Part shown: in pieces, positions 12,534 through 24,810 of the stretch
Position numbering within the stretch: position 1 is the stretch's first letter
Layout of the letters: each line of letters starts with the position of its first letter
Source of the DNA: Gymnopilus junonius
Taxonomy: Eukaryota > Basidiomycota > Agaricomycetes > Agaricales > Galerinaceae
Length of the DNA: 64,000 nucleotides
NCBI GenBank assembly: GCA_015501075.1
Contig: JADNYJ010000063.1
Coordinates: 124,001 to 188,000, forward strand
Direction of reading: 5' to 3'
Notes under the pieces: generated by a model
What the model saw: only the letters and a program-made list of their open reading frames with translations
Database searches by the model: none
What the model was told of the DNA's origin: nothing
Program-made: the position numbers and the translations under genes

Positions 12534-15184
12534 TCAGATGTCGCCGAAGACTAGTTCTCCATCGATAATAGTAGCAAGGACTCGAGTGGAAAGAATATGC
12601 TTAACCGGAACGGTCATGATGTCCTGCGACAATATGGTGAAATCGGCGCGTTTACCAATCTCGAGAGAACCAAGAGTAGAGTCGCTGAAAGATGCATACG
12701 CAGGATCAATGGTCATGCCTGTCAGTGATCGTCAGCAAGATTGTCAGCGGAAAATATTTCTGAAAAATCTAATCACCTCTAAGAGCCTCCGTCCGAGTCA
12801 ACTTCTGCTCAGGAAACCTGCCATAAAATATGATATATATTGTGTAACGTTTAGTGGAATCGCCTTACCACCCAGTGGGTCCATGAGGGGATTCTCCAGA
12901 GGGAGATATGCGAGTAATAGCCGCGTAGAAGGCAGAAAACGGATTCATCGTTTCAACCGGAGAGTCGGATCCAAGAGTGATCTTTGCACCGCTATCGATG
13001 ATGGACCGAAACGCGTACAGACTCTTCACTCTCTCTGGTCCCTGGAGCATGATCAGCTTGAATAAAGGTAACGATGAAAGCAAAGACTTACCAGCCTGTC
13101 TTCTGCGTACCACATATCGCTGATACTGGAACCATGGTCTGTGAGGATCGTCGATACGTAACACGACTTCACGACTTACGCGTGAGTGGGCTGGATACTA
13201 GCAATTACTAGAAAACATTGGATTCAGCAATGATTCTTTGAGATTAAGGCCTCCTCACCTCCGAGTTTACCGAGGCGGACCATATCAGCCCTAGTCATTA
13301 TCTGTGCGTGTTCAAGCCGTGGCCTTAATGCAGTGACATTAGCTCCCTTCAGAGATGCCTCAAATGCGTCCAACACAATGCCGTTGGCGCGATCTCCAAT
13401 GGCGTGCACATTCTAAAGAACTTCAGAAAACACAAACGAATAGAGTGGATGCAAAACATACAACCTGCCACCCGTCCCGCAAGAACTTTGGTATGACATC
13501 AAACAACACGTCGGGATCAAGCCGCAAGAAACCACTGGTCTCTGGATTGTCAGCATACGGTTCGTATAACTTTTGGAATTTTATTTAGACAAGTCAAAGC
13601 GCAGGTGGATTTAAGAATCTTACGGCTGCCCCTCCTGTCCTAAGGGCTCCTGAAACCCTGCGTCAGATACTTTATAAAGTCGGTTCCTTACGATCTCATA
13701 CCATCGGCGAATATTTTAACGCTTCGAGCACTCAGTCTTGCATCCCCAGTAGCGATCAGAGGTACAGAAGTGTTTCCCCAGTATGATTGGTCTTCATTGA
13801 AGTAGGTCATTCCATAAATGCGAAGCTTTGTCCGAGTAATGGGATGTTATGGACCTTCTTTTGTGGAAGAGATAACTTACAGGTAACGTTCCAATCTCTT
13901 CTTGTCTAAAGGACGGCAGTATTTCAACGTCGTAAGTATAACGTAACAGAACAGAAAAGCGTATGAACCTCTTAAAGAAGGCAAGGGACTTGGGATCGAG
14001 CCCAGCATCGTGAATTGAGGTGATACCGTATCTATGAGCGTCACGAACAGTCACTTTGAATTGCCTCAATAAATCACTTTCAGTTAACTCTGGCAGTTTC
14101 AAAATGTCTTGAGCATTATCCAAAAGGACGCCTAGGAATAAATAAATGCTGAGATCGCTCAATATGAAGAAAAACCATACCCGTTGGCTTTCCGGCGGGA
14201 TCACGAATAATGACACCGCCTTCAACGTCTTCTGGAATTGGTAAGCTTCGCTCAATGACCTTTGAAGAAACCCAAAGAGCATGACAATCTTTGCTTTGGA
14301 GCACCACAGGTCTACCTCGAACAATAATATCTGCGTCGAGGTCGTCCTGTTATGTCAGTATTCTTCTTAAGTATGTCACTTGATGTCAATGTGGCATGGA
14401 ATTTACTGCAGAAGGCCAAGACGGCCAAATGGTATGATCCCAGCCGCCACCAATGATGAACTTTGATGTATCATTGAAGATATCGGAATTTGTCAGTATA
14501 TATTCTCTAACAAGAGCAACAGCATCTTGATGTTTTGGAGGTGATCTAAACATGATTTCCTTTCGAGACACCAGGGTGGTAATCATACCTTGAATTGTCT
14601 TTGCACCTTCAAGAGGAAGTTGTTGCGTGGCTCCATACTCCAGGATATGGGCGTGCGAATCTATGATATTTGTCGATGAGGAGAATACGGCAATAGAACA
14701 GCAGAACCCTTACCGCTTATGCCAGGGATGATAGAGGCACCATCGGGAACGAATCGAACAAGAAATGGTGGTGGGGCCACTTTCTCGGATATTTCAAACA
14801 ACTCTGACCAATTACGTCTTACAGTTTCTGGGAACTATTCATATTTTTGTAGGGTGCCACTCGTCACGAGGACTTACCAAGAGAGCCAGTACCGACAATG
14901 TGAGCACCATTTACAACAATACATTGTGTTTGACTGTTCTTTTCATCCACAGTATACACTTTATCGTCGTGCTTAGTGCAGAGTGCATATGATCTGGGGG
15001 AGAATGTCGATGCAGTTTCTTTGGCAAGGAACGATGCTAAAAGGGAACCAAGAATCGCAAAAAGCAAGGCCCACAGAGTCCAAGCTCTAGTAGCAAAAGA
15101 CGAACTGACTGCTTGATTGACGCTGTCGTGGTCTTTCGTATCATCGTCAGCGCCACCCACGGAATCTGATCCGTTAGAAGGCAT
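12534..15184 (-). CDS. Membrane-anchored YtcJ-type amidohydrolase
   Basis: A metal-dependent hydrolase of the amidohydrolase superfamily, nearest the YtcJ/AepA group; the substrate is unknown. Residues about 30-55 from the start at 15184 (TLWALLFAILGSLLASFLA) form one likely membrane anchor after a short acidic N-terminus, so the catalytic domain probably faces a lumen. Motifs in order: GISDSHAHI (metal-binding HxH), FIIGGGWDH, YGITSIHDAGL, KIFADGALR, HAIGDRAN, RLEHAQIM and ITLGSDSPVE, then the composite beta-sandwich end GKRADFTILSQDI. The stop is 12534-12536. It converges with RDH54, whose stop is 200 bp away. Confidence 0.85.
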
Positions 15185-15779
15185 GATTCGGTGGCGGAAA
15201 CAACAGCCTGTCGCAGTAGGCGTTAGTCGATAAAATAAGAGAATCTCAAGGGACCAGGTTACTCACCTAGCGAAACGTCTTCACTGATCAAGTAATTGGG
15301 GGGGAAGAAAATGAAAATTGAAGCCAGGTGGCACCAGCCTTTTATCTCCCCATCTTCCCAGGCTTATTCTGCATCGCCTTGGCTATCTGAGGGCACTGGT
15401 TTGCACTAGCGATGGGCGTCTAAGTGAAGCTTAAGAAGACGCCCACAAATCGTCAAGGGAACTGTAACCTGATAGTCAGAGGAGTTGAGAGAGCGGAAAA
15501 GCATAGCCCGGAAAATTTTCTGAAAACTTAGAAGGGGGATTAATGAACGAGAACGACGAAATTGTGTAGTTGTACTTGTGTCTGTCGAAATGAAAAGTCG
15601 CCGCAGGTGTATAGCCATGAAAATTTCGATGGGCACGCTTTCGCTATTTATATACCTGATGATTGATTGATTGATTACTAATTAGTAATACATAATGGGG
15701 TTGACACGTATACCGGTGTCCTATTCTGGGCAGATTATTAATTGGTCGCTCTTGTTGTGCACTCTGAGCATCGTCTGCC
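15185..15779. other. Divergent promoter region, amidohydrolase / HRD1
   Basis: About 600 bp between two divergent start codons. It holds a short (GATT)n-type tandem run at about 15660-15676 and no convincing ORF. It should contain the promoters of both genes. Confidence 0.5.
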
Positions 15780-18472
15780 ATGCCCGATGTCCTCCACCAA
15801 GTTGCCAGGTCTCTTAACACCCATCGTGTCACCCTTTATGCTCTCTTTTCCTTTGTATCTGTGTCTGCAGTAATAATAAATGCTCTCAAAAATTACAGCA
15901 ACTTCTACTCTGTCGCAATCTTTCTTTCCAAGAGCAGTCGCAGTGTACTCGTATGTCAGATTTGTTCATTAAATAGCACTCACTTATTGCCCTATAACGT
16001 AGGTATTGGCAAACTTTGGTGTCCTTCTTACCATTCTTTTTGGACATGTCGTACAGCGAATCTTCTTTGGTTCACTCAGGCCTAATGAAGTAGAGGTATA
16101 CGATACGTTGTTGTAATGGCTTGCTCATCCCATAACTTATTTTCTCGTTCAGCGTCTCTATGATAGATTGTGGTTCTTCATTACAGAATCCCTTCTGGCG
16201 TTTACCATTTTTCGAGACGAATTTGATACGCCATTCGCTCTCATGTTTGGTTTCCTTCTCTTCGTCAAGTCTTTCCATTGGCTAGCAAGTGATCGCATCG
16301 AATGGGTACGTCAACTCTGGCATGATATCATGGCATGTACTCATTTCCCCTAGATGGACCAGCGACCTTACCCTGGCCCACCGCTTTTGTTTCACGTTAG
16401 GATGACGATTCTTTTTGCTGTTCTATCAATAACAGACTGCCTTATGTTTATGTTTGCTGTTGAGCATACTCTGTCGGCAGGTGTTGGAGGAATGGTTTTA
16501 TTTGCAAGCGAGGTATGCGCCTTTCTTGATCCTCACCCAAAATTCAATTCACTCCTTCGATAGTACGGGGTATTAATGGCGAGCGTCATGAACACCATTC
16601 TCAAATACTTCCTGTCTGCATACGATCTCCGCCGCGCAGGTCGAAGAGGAGGTGAGAATGCCCCTCCATGGGAAAATAAGAGCATGTGGGTTTTCTACAT
16701 CGAACTTGGGACAGGTATGTCAAGGTCTGATGCCGTTTTTTCTAATTCTTCAGTTAATGTCCGATGCCAGATTTCTTGAAGTTAACGACATATCTTGTCT
16801 TCTTCATGATCATTATCACCTTTTACGGTTTACCCCTTAATATCGTTAGAGACGTCTACATCACAGCGCGATCTTTCATTACAAGACTTCGCGCACTTCA
16901 CCGATATCAGACTGCGACGCGCAACATGGACCAAAGATATCCAAATGCGACGGAAGAAGAACTCTCGGCAATGAGTGATCGTACCTGTATAATTTGCCGC
17001 GAAGAAATGTCATCTTCAGCTCAAGGACCACCCGCTCATCCTGATGGACCAAATACTACTCCGAAAAAACTTCCTTGTGGCCACATTTTTCACTTCTATT
17101 GTCTCCGGTCCTGGCTTGAGAGGCAGCAAAGCTGTCCTACCTGGTCAGTCCTACTGTCATACGTACTCGATTCCGTTTCGACTGACCCCTTGAACAGTCG
17201 TAGAAATGTCCTAGAAAACCCTACAGCACAACATCCTGCTGCAGGAAATTTGCAAGCTCATCCTCCTGCACCTGCCCATGGTCAACCGGCTGCCCAGAAT
17301 GTGCCTGCTAATATCCAAAACGGTCAAGGCGGAAATAACCCATTAGGGCTTATTGGTCGTTTCTTTGGTATTCCTCCTAGACCCGGCAATGCGGCGCCCA
17401 ATCGACAAATTCCGCTGAATCCTAATAATCTTCAAAGGCACCAAGGCGGTCAAGGACCTGGCATATACATCAATTATCAAGTGCAGTATCAATTCCCTAG
17501 ACCTAATGACAATGGCATCCAGCAGGGTGATCAGCCACAACGTATTCCTGTTCCACCATACCCTGGCTTTCCGACTCCTGGGGGGCTTGGCAACCTTGGC
17601 CTGCCGAGGAAGCTGTCCGAGGACAAGCAGTGACGGAGGAGACGGTATCTGACGCCGCCCCATCAGATGTTCGTCCAGTAACGGATAGCACTGACACACC
17701 CAACTCGTCTAGTTCTGAGAGTTTCACATCGAATGAGCAAAATGAAGTGCAGTCGCCAAGGGAAGCTGCTGCTAGGGCTGCCTTGAGCCGCCTTGGTAGT
17801 CAAACAACATCTGGAGCTAAATCTAAGCAATCGTCAAATTCCAATAACGCGGAAGCTACCTCCAGCTCCTCCAACCTCAACGAAACGCAATCTCGCCCTG
17901 TTTCGTCAACCAGTATCCAACCACCAAAGCTGATCCCACTATTCGATTACCGCTCTCCCAGTTCACTCTTGCGACCAGGCGAGCCTCCTCAGCGGCCCAG
18001 AGGTCCATCTGCAACGTCATTGCCATCCCAGACGACCTCGAATTCGCATGCATCTGTTTACAACCCGACTCCGAACGTGGCATCGACTTTTTTGCACCAA
18101 AGAAATGGCCCAATTTCATCACAGAGTCTTCCACCCGTTCTTGACGATGAACAGCTTGCTTCTCTGGACAGGCTTACCCGAGAAAGTATTGACGAGCGTT
18201 TGCGAATCCTGGAGGGCGTCTCAGCGAATGTTTATCGTTGCATAGATGATCTCATGAGGTTAAGAAGTGCACTCCCACCTCTAAACACCCCATCGCCACA
18301 AGTCGAATCCATACCGCAACAGTCGTCTATGCCAACAACAGGGACATCGATCGAAGGCAGACAGGAAGCATCTACTTATAAGAGTAAGGAGAAGATGCGT
18401 GAAGTACCCGTCGAAGAATCTCCGTCGGGAGAATCCGACGGGATCGCGGTTAGTACTGCTCCTCCTGAGTAA
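15780..18472 (+). CDS. HRD1: ERAD E3 ubiquitin ligase HRD1 (synoviolin), with a frame break
   Basis: Hrd1 is the ER-membrane RING ligase and retrotranslocation channel of ER-associated degradation. The N-terminal half is strongly hydrophobic with several membrane spans (from about 15810 to 16850) and the typical FFITESLLAFTIFRDEF and SFHWLASDRIEWM segments. A RING-H2 domain follows: CIIC near 16990, LPCGHIFH, CLRSWLERQQSCPTC completed across an intron. The tail is Pro/Gln- and then Ser-rich and ends with a conserved helical piece (LDRLTRESIDERLRILEGV). Upstream of 17580 the reading frame ends at a stop at 17631-17633, whereas the conserved tail is in another frame. One missing base in the G6 run at 17580-17585, or an unrecognised intron, would explain it. 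The stop used is 18470-18472. Confidence 0.9.
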
Positions 18473-18557
18473 CCATATGTCACACAACTTGTTGTTATTC
18501 CTCCTTGTAGTCAATATAATCAAAGATTCAAACCACAAAATTACTCGAATATGTTTT

Positions 18558-19362
18558 CTAAAGCATTGTTCTTGCATTAACAAGGTTTTGGGTTCGTTCT
18601 TTCACAAGATTGGGATCCACAGTAGATTTGTCAACTCTGGAATAGAACTCCTTGAAAATGAAACCCGAAGATTTTTTTAGGTCAGTCCCAGCGGGTAGGT
18701 TGTCCACTATAGCTTTGACATGAGCATCTATGTCCGCACTTGATAGTAAAGGTGGAAGGAATTTGGACAAGATATCAGCTTCTCTATGCTCTTTCTCAGC
18801 GAGATCGGCCCTGCTTGCTTCAGAGAACTTCAGAGCAGCTTCAGTCTAAATGTCCAAAAAAGGTCTTTCAAATATAAACTTATATATGCAAGCAAAGAAG
18901 TAACCCACGCGACGTTGAATAGCTTTCCGGACAATGCCCGCCTTCAGATCTTTGAGCCAGCTGATAGCCTATAAGTATTTCTGAGGTGCACTCACGATAG
19001 TTGAGGAAGACAGTTCATCGTTGGACGCCTTTTCTGCAGAATTTATCTCTGACATGACGGACTGAACGAGAATGTTTAATGACAAAGAAAATATGCGGAA
19101 TAGAAAGACCTGCGTACACGTAAAATCGTGGAGGTGTTGGTGTCCCGGTTCTAAATAGGGAATTGCTGTGGAAGAGGCAAGAAAGAGGTATGTCCAGAGC
19201 GGTACCTTCATGGCTGCCTTGATTTCATTTTGAAGACTGGCACGTAGGCCTGTACTGGCAATGAATTCAGCTCCTACCTGGAGGCGGATAAGGCGTACCT
19301 GTTGAGGCCGCAGCGCTGTAGAAACGGCGGGACAAAGCGGATATGCACCTTAACAAAGCCAT
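18558..19362 (-). CDS. AIM41: AIM41/YqeY-domain mitochondrial protein
   Basis: AIM41 proteins have a GatB/YqeY-like tRNA-binding-type domain and are mitochondrial; the exact role is unclear. Exons read from the ATG at 19362: MALLRCISALSRRFYSAAAS, an Arg/Ser/Ala-rich presequence, then GLRASLQNEIKAAMK, NRDTNTSTILR, SVMSEINSAEKASNDE, WLKDLKAGIVRKAIQRR, and the last exons with YSRVDKSTVDPNLVKER. These match the order of the YqeY domain. Four to five introns are needed. The ATG at 19362 lies 107 bp from the divergent QNG1 start, so they must share a promoter region. Confidence 0.85.
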
Positions 19363-19469
19363 AGTGATGGAAAGAGGTCCAGATTCTAATAATATGTACA
19401 CTCATACCTTTTCGGTTGTCGGTGACCAGCACGGCGTCTCAAACTGTAACCCAAATCCAAATTATCAAG
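19363..19469. promoter_or_regulatory. Compact bidirectional promoter, AIM41 / QNG1
   Basis: Only 107 bp separate the two start codons of AIM41 (-) and QNG1 (+). Both promoters must lie here or inside the opposing 5' exons. I see no clear TATA box. Confidence 0.6.
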
Positions 19470-20862
19470 ATGCCTCCATTTCCTCCCTCTGGTGAATATC
19501 TAAAAGCCATCCGACAGTCGTCCCGGGACTTGCGCACCTCTATGGGAATATCTGTATGTCTATAACAAGTTCCGACTGCCTGAACTGACGCCCTTTAGAT
19601 TCCGCATGACTGCGTAAAACGATTGCTGCTTTCTCCTGCATTCGTGGAATCTTTCCCCAGAGTTTCAAAGGACCATGGCCTAGCTTTACCCCTCAATTTT
19701 TCCTCTCATATGGACGAATTAAATTTTCTGTCTGTTCTTTCGCTGTTGAATTTTGGTTCTGGTTATCGAGTACCTCTCCACGACCAGACAGGCAGAGGCG
19801 CCTGGGACTCCATTCGTGCCCTTTTGTTCTCTATGTATATAACCTCTGCTGGAGAGGGAGATCTTCTTTCAGCAAAGGGTCTCCGTGCTATCGATGCCAC
19901 CAAGATCGCTGGATTCATGGGCATAAGCCTACACGTCGAGCGACCACACGACAAGATACCTGGTGTTGTGGTGGGGGAACTGGGTGGGCCATTGTACGAC
20001 TTGGTCGCGCGCATTGCCTCTGTCCTCAATGAAACGGGCCAAATTTTAGAGAGCAATGGTTACCATAATCTTGGTAATTTTGTAGTAGAGGCACTTGAAC
20101 AATCACGCAAGCTGCAGTCGACTTCTGGGAATGATAGAGCACTGGACCTTGTCCTGGAAAAGGTATTGTAATGTTTCGCTGTTTGGTTCGCCTCCAGCTC
20201 ACCGCACTTTACGTTAAAAAATCAGCTTGTTCGTGCTTTCCCCGCGTTCCAGGATATGTCAGAAGTTAACGGACAGTGTAAGTTTCATATGCACACTTAA
20301 CAAACAATGATGTCTAAGCACCACTTTAGCAATATACTGCTTTAAAAAGGCGCTATTCCTAATTCAGGCCATCAATATTCGTTTTGGTTCTCTTTCACCC
20401 CCTCCCTTTCCAATCCCACCCACAGATAATATTCCCGTGTTCTCCGACAATGTCCTTCCCTCTCTTCTAGTACATCTTGGAGTCATCAACTTGTCTTCTT
20501 CTGCATCGCTTAGCAGCCTCTTCCCGGCCTCCGAATCTGAGGAGAATTTAAATGCGTTATTGGGATCAGCGCCCCCTCGTACTAAAAAGCAAGGTAGTAC
20601 TGCAAAGTCAGTCCCTCAGGGCGGACCAGTGGTTACCTCTAGCCAGTCCTATAGCCTACGAGCTGCGGCAATCGATGCATGTGAATTGATGGTGGAAACA
20701 GCTCGGGCTCTCGACATAGATTCTCTTGGAAACGAAAACCTAGCTTGGGTTACGAAGATAACTTTACCAAGCTTGGATATGTGGATATGGGCTGTTGCAA
20801 AAGATAGGGAAGATTACCGCGCACTCCCAAGATTTGTTGACCAGAATACAGTATTTTTCTAG
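19470..20862 (+). CDS. QNG1: Queuosine salvage glycosylase (DUF2419, QNG1)
   Basis: QNG1 (human C9orf64) releases queuine from queuosine 5'-phosphate so that eukaryotes can recycle it into tRNA. Four exons (19470-19553, 19599-20162, 20226-20277, 20330-20862) give 410 residues in one frame. The family core is clear: LPLNFSSHMDELNFLSVL followed by LLNFGSGYR, then RGAWDSIRALLFSMYIT. The C-terminal RAAAIDACELMVETAR and ITLPSLDMWIWAVAKDREDY complete the domain. An insertion of low-complexity residues (about 20500-20640) precedes this. Queuine is not made by fungi, so the gene implies salvage from the environment. Confidence 0.9.
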
Positions 20863-20978
20863 GATTTGTCGTCTGGCAAACCGGTTTATGAATTTGAATT
20901 TAAATATACAATCCATTTCCTATCGAGTCTATTGAGCATTTGGTCAAATCTATGGAAGTCTTACTACGTTTTAAAATA

Positions 20979-23819
20979 TCATGACTCGCTATCACTGGCA
21001 TTGCTATCGCTCTCGTCTTGACCCCAGACAGCAAAAGCCCTACGCTCAGGAACCTCGGATGAACGCGTTCGGGAATGTCCCCTGCCACGTCCATAAACAA
21101 GGGAACTTGGTGTCGGTGTTTTTGCCACTTCCCCGTCAAAATCCCGGTCCCTTGCAGTCCTACTACGTCCACCAAGATGTCGAGTTGCCTGCTGATCGTC
21201 TTGGAAGTCCTGACGTCCCCCATGCGAAAATTCAGCAGACTCAGGGGAGGAGGCAGCTGAGGACGACGCAGAAGAATTTGCGCTGGGCAAATTAAATCCG
21301 ACATGACGAGGTGAAATATCGGGTGGGTGAGGTTGCTCGGTTACAAATCGGCTAGGCGACTCGACACCAGAAGCGTAGGCAGAGCCAGGTGGACGAGAAC
21401 GTGACCGCGACTTAGATTTACGCTTGAAAGAAGGACGGAGAGCCATTGCTTTCCCTTTACTTGCAGGTTTTTCGGCCACTGTTTGTTCAGTAACGTAATC
21501 AGCCTCAGGAGAAGAATCATCGATATCAAATTTGTCATCCTCCTCGTCAGAGACTTCGTCTTCTTCTTCGTCGTCGTCGGGTACATGATCAGGAGGCAAT
21601 TGACTGGAGGCTTTTGCTGCAGTGGCAGATCCGTTTCGCCTGCTCTTTCTTTTTGTCTGTTTTGCAGGTTCTTCCTCCACAACCACAAAAGATTTCTGGC
21701 GCTCGCGTTCATTCCATTTCAACGTGCGAGATATGGCATGGAACCAGTCCGTTGATTGTTTATCAGCGCATACGGTCGGGAAAGGATATCTTGAGGCCGC
21801 GACCTTGATGTGGTCTCCCTCTGTCTCGATCAATTAGCATTTGAAAGTTTCCTTGACCATATAGATAACTCACGCTTTAACTCTATTCGTCCTCTTCCAT
21901 CGAAAGAGGCCCATGCTGTGCTTCTTGAGTTGTAAGGGACACAAATTCTGAGTTCCATACTATCGGGTAAGAGCATTGGCCTAAAAGACAGTGTGTGGGG
22001 ACATATGGGCGTTATTAAGATAGCTGGAATCTCTGGGTGAACCAGAGAACCTCCTGCCGATAGCTTGGAAACAATGCTCAGAAAAGACTATATTCACAGT
22101 AAACCTGGATAACTCACCGAGTAAGCTGTTGAGCCAGTTGGTGTTGCAACTGTCAGTCCATCTGCTTGCACTGTTGTCATGTGATGCTCGTCGCCTGTCC
22201 AGTCGATTTCAGCATAGGCGCCACTTGAAAAAGCTGGCTACACACCGAACAACTCCAGTAATGAAACATATGGACTAGGCCCACGATCAACCACTAGGTC
22301 GTTCAAGACCTCAAATGTTTCAACAGGCCTTGTAGTGAAGCACATGATTTCCTTGTCTTTTGCTCTGGATTTTCCCTCAGAACCGGTAAAACTTCCACTC
22401 CAACCGCCTTCCAGTGCCTCCCAACCACTTTTCTCCAAATTCTTCATTATGATTTCCCCAGTATCAGCCTTTTTCACAGCCTTCCGTCCCTTGCCTTCCT
22501 CATTAGCAACTGCACGGTATACAGTACATGTGAATCGCATTCTCAGGTTGACCCGAATGCCATTGTCGATGCAAGAATCCATTACAGCTTGATGATCAGC
22601 GAAATCAAAGTTGGTGAGGAAGCCTAAGGACCCCAATGCAAATGAGAGCACAGGAGGAACGATACGTTGGAACAGCCATGACGTGAATAGGACAGTTCCG
22701 TCCCCACCGAGCTAACGACGGGTCACAAACCGAACAAGCAGAAAATTATTGGAACTCACGGTAACCACAAAATCGAAGAGATCGGGGGATTGACTGCACA
22801 TACTACTGGTCCAATATCGAAGCTGGCCGTCATCATTGTCTTCCTTTTGAGTAGATGCAGATGAAAGAGATGATAATGAGTGAGTGCTAGAGGCCCGGCG
22901 CCTTGGAAAGGGCCTGAAGAGTTCTGGATATTCGCGTTTGATACCTTCGGCATCAAAGCGCTTGGAATGCCTAAGTTGATTGTCCACATATCTAATACCA
23001 AGGTAAACTTTCGCGTTCCTTAGCGAGAGAGTGAACATACACCACTAAGCCCCGTTTAGAACCTCGCCTTTGCTTGAGCATGAGGTAGAGAGCCAAATCT
23101 CGAGTTAGTTTGATGAGTCGATTGTCCCGGGCTTTAGTGATGATTAAAACGGTCTGGATATTGGATTGAACACGAGCACGACCTGAATAGAAAGAGAGTA
23201 ATTAGGGTCGAGTTGACTGATCTATCAGGGTGTGCAACACACCAAGCTGCTTGCTCATTTCGCGCACGCCCACAGCAGTCTCTGCTAGGCGTTTTGTTAG
23301 ATTGACGACAGACTCATCATCCTCGCTCTCGTTGTCTGAACCAAACCCAGAGGAAAAAGTTGTAGTTGAGTGTTCTGGGCTTGCTGCTCCCTGCAGAGAC
23401 TTTGCGACTCCAACGTCACCGACTACATTGTGCTTGTGTTTGAGCCAGTCCGTTAGATGGGCCCCTTTATCTAACTGAGAATGAACAAAGCAAGGAGAAA
23501 TGGCAGCATTGTGCCCCGTATGATCGGAAACTGCGGGGGATGTCGGTACAACAGTATGATCCTGCGCGATGACAGGAGGTAATGGGTTCTCGATCGATTT
23601 CTTAATGATGTCTGGAGAGGTTGCGAGTTGGATGTCGGGATTCCAGTCAGATTGTTTCCTATCTATGTGTAAAGAGGTAGGCCTGCTGCCCCTCCTTGAT
23701 AGCGATGGAGCTATGGGTCTGTCGAGCACACCTGGTCCTGGTGTCGTTGGCGGTGTGGAGAAGTTCTCTGCGTCAGGGGTCAGCAAATGGTGAATAGAGT
23801 TCGCCAGTGGGTGAGACAT
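20979..23819 (-). CDS. NAD kinase (ATP-NAD kinase family)
   Basis: NAD kinase phosphorylates NAD (often NADH too) at the 2' position to make NADP, here probably in the cytosol, as in fungal Utr1/Yef1. From the ATG at 23819 there is a long disordered N-terminus (to about 23200), then [16 protein letters not shown], the catalytic LGGDGTVLF across an intron near 22710, [11 protein letters not shown], and [18 protein letters not shown] with SLVHP. After FDGRGRIEL and [10 protein letters not shown] comes an unusual C-terminal tail of about 200 residues, acidic and Ser/Arg-rich. An in-frame ATG 33 bp upstream (23852) is an alternative start; the downstream one is preferred because the text before it looks non-conserved. 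Confidence 0.9.
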
Positions 23820-24054
23820 GGTGAGTTGGCCAACTCTGGTTAGTCCGTTCAATTGATCTTAATAAGAGCAGCGGACGGGCACCTACCTGAGGCTAACTCT
23901 ACTCTACACACGTTTGTCGTCCAGACGACGTTGCAGCTCGGCTTGAAGATTGATTCCGGGTAAAGAGTTATTCGCCCCTTGATATCTTTATAAGCCACCA
24001 GTTGGGAGGATTGAATCCCATGGTGATGTCTTTCTTTTTGGTAGTTACTCCAAG

Positions 24055-24063
24055 CTATAAATT
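24055..24063 (+). promoter_or_regulatory. TATA-like box before the 100-aa gene
   Basis: CTATAAATT lies about 25 bp before the ATG at 24084, close for a TATA box, so transcription may start very near the ATG. Confidence 0.3.
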
Positions 24064-24083
24064 CCTTCTCCCCAGCCACCACC

Positions 24084-24386
24084 ATGTCAACCAAAGCGAA
24101 AGGCAAAACCAAGCCTCTTCCATTGGCGGACATCCTCAAAGACCTTGCCGTTCTTCGAGCAGCTGGACTAAACTTGGCGCAAGTCTCCAAATTGACAACC
24201 GCAAGCGATTTTGATCAAGGCTCTACTTCGCCTGTGCATCAGTCAGTCTCTGACTCGTATGAATTTGTCCAAGTATCTCGAGCAGCAATCAAGTTACATG
24301 ATTCTGGCAAGGTTGAAAGTCAAGGCAACAAGATAGATCAAGCCCGACAGAAATACGAGGACATTTTGGACGGATTGCGGGCTTGA
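24084..24386 (+). CDS. Uncharacterised 100-residue protein
   Basis: A single-exon ORF of 100 residues that I do not recognise. It starts with a Lys-rich segment (STKAKGKTKP), followed by a leucine-rich amphipathic helix (LADILKDLAVLRAAGLNL), a polar linker, and a second likely helical or coiled-coil region ending KYEDILDGLRA. There is no signal peptide and no Cys. It sits divergent to NAD kinase with a gap of about 260 bp, has a TATA-like box and an ATG in good context (CACCATG), and its codons look normal, so I judge it a real gene. The ORF opposite to it is a shadow. Confidence 0.65.
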   Translation: MSTKAKGKTKPLPLADILKDLAVLRAAGLNLAQVSKLTTASDFDQGSTSPVHQSVSDSYEFVQVSRAAIKLHDSGKVESQGNKIDQARQKYEDILDGLRA

Positions 24387-24810
24387 TGTGATGGGTGTGA
24401 TTGGTCGTGAAGTTGTGCTTCATGATGGAATCTGTACGATCTTGTCTGTCCCGCTTCGCTTTGTGAAACGCTGATGCGTTAATTCTTGCCAGCGGACTTG
24501 CGGCAACAATCTGCCAAGTTCTCCTGTTTGAAATGCTTATGATATTTTACAATCTGACTCCTAAACGTAACGATAAGCCATGACCGAAATCAATGTTGGA
24601 TCATCAAATGAAAAATGAACGTTATAGCAGCTCATAGCTCTCGGTGTATCAGATACGCGAAAAGATAAGCCTGTATACTAGCAGAGCTGTCGGGCGTTTA
24701 AACAGTCACGTGATAAAATCTGAGTAGTCAAAACCTTGCTCCCTTTTGCTTTTCTCTCTCTGCTCGCCAGAGGCATCGGAGCAGGCAGCAAACCTCAGCC
24801 AACGTTGGCG
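24387..24810. other. Intergenic with HMT1 promoter
   Basis: About 420 bp that holds the 3' end of the small gene and the HMT1 promoter, including an E-box at 24705-24713. No ORF of note. Confidence 0.5.
24705..24713. promoter_or_regulatory. GTCACGTGA E-box about 100 bp before HMT1
   Basis: Exact match to the Cbf1-type consensus RTCACGTGA. It lies 98 bp before the ATG of the transporter. In yeasts such sites serve sulphur and phosphate genes; here that role is inference. Confidence 0.45.

Noticed and set aside
21341..21755. ORFs on both strands over the NAD kinase tail
   Set aside because: Shadow frames of the acidic, Ser/Arg-rich C-terminal region of NAD kinase.
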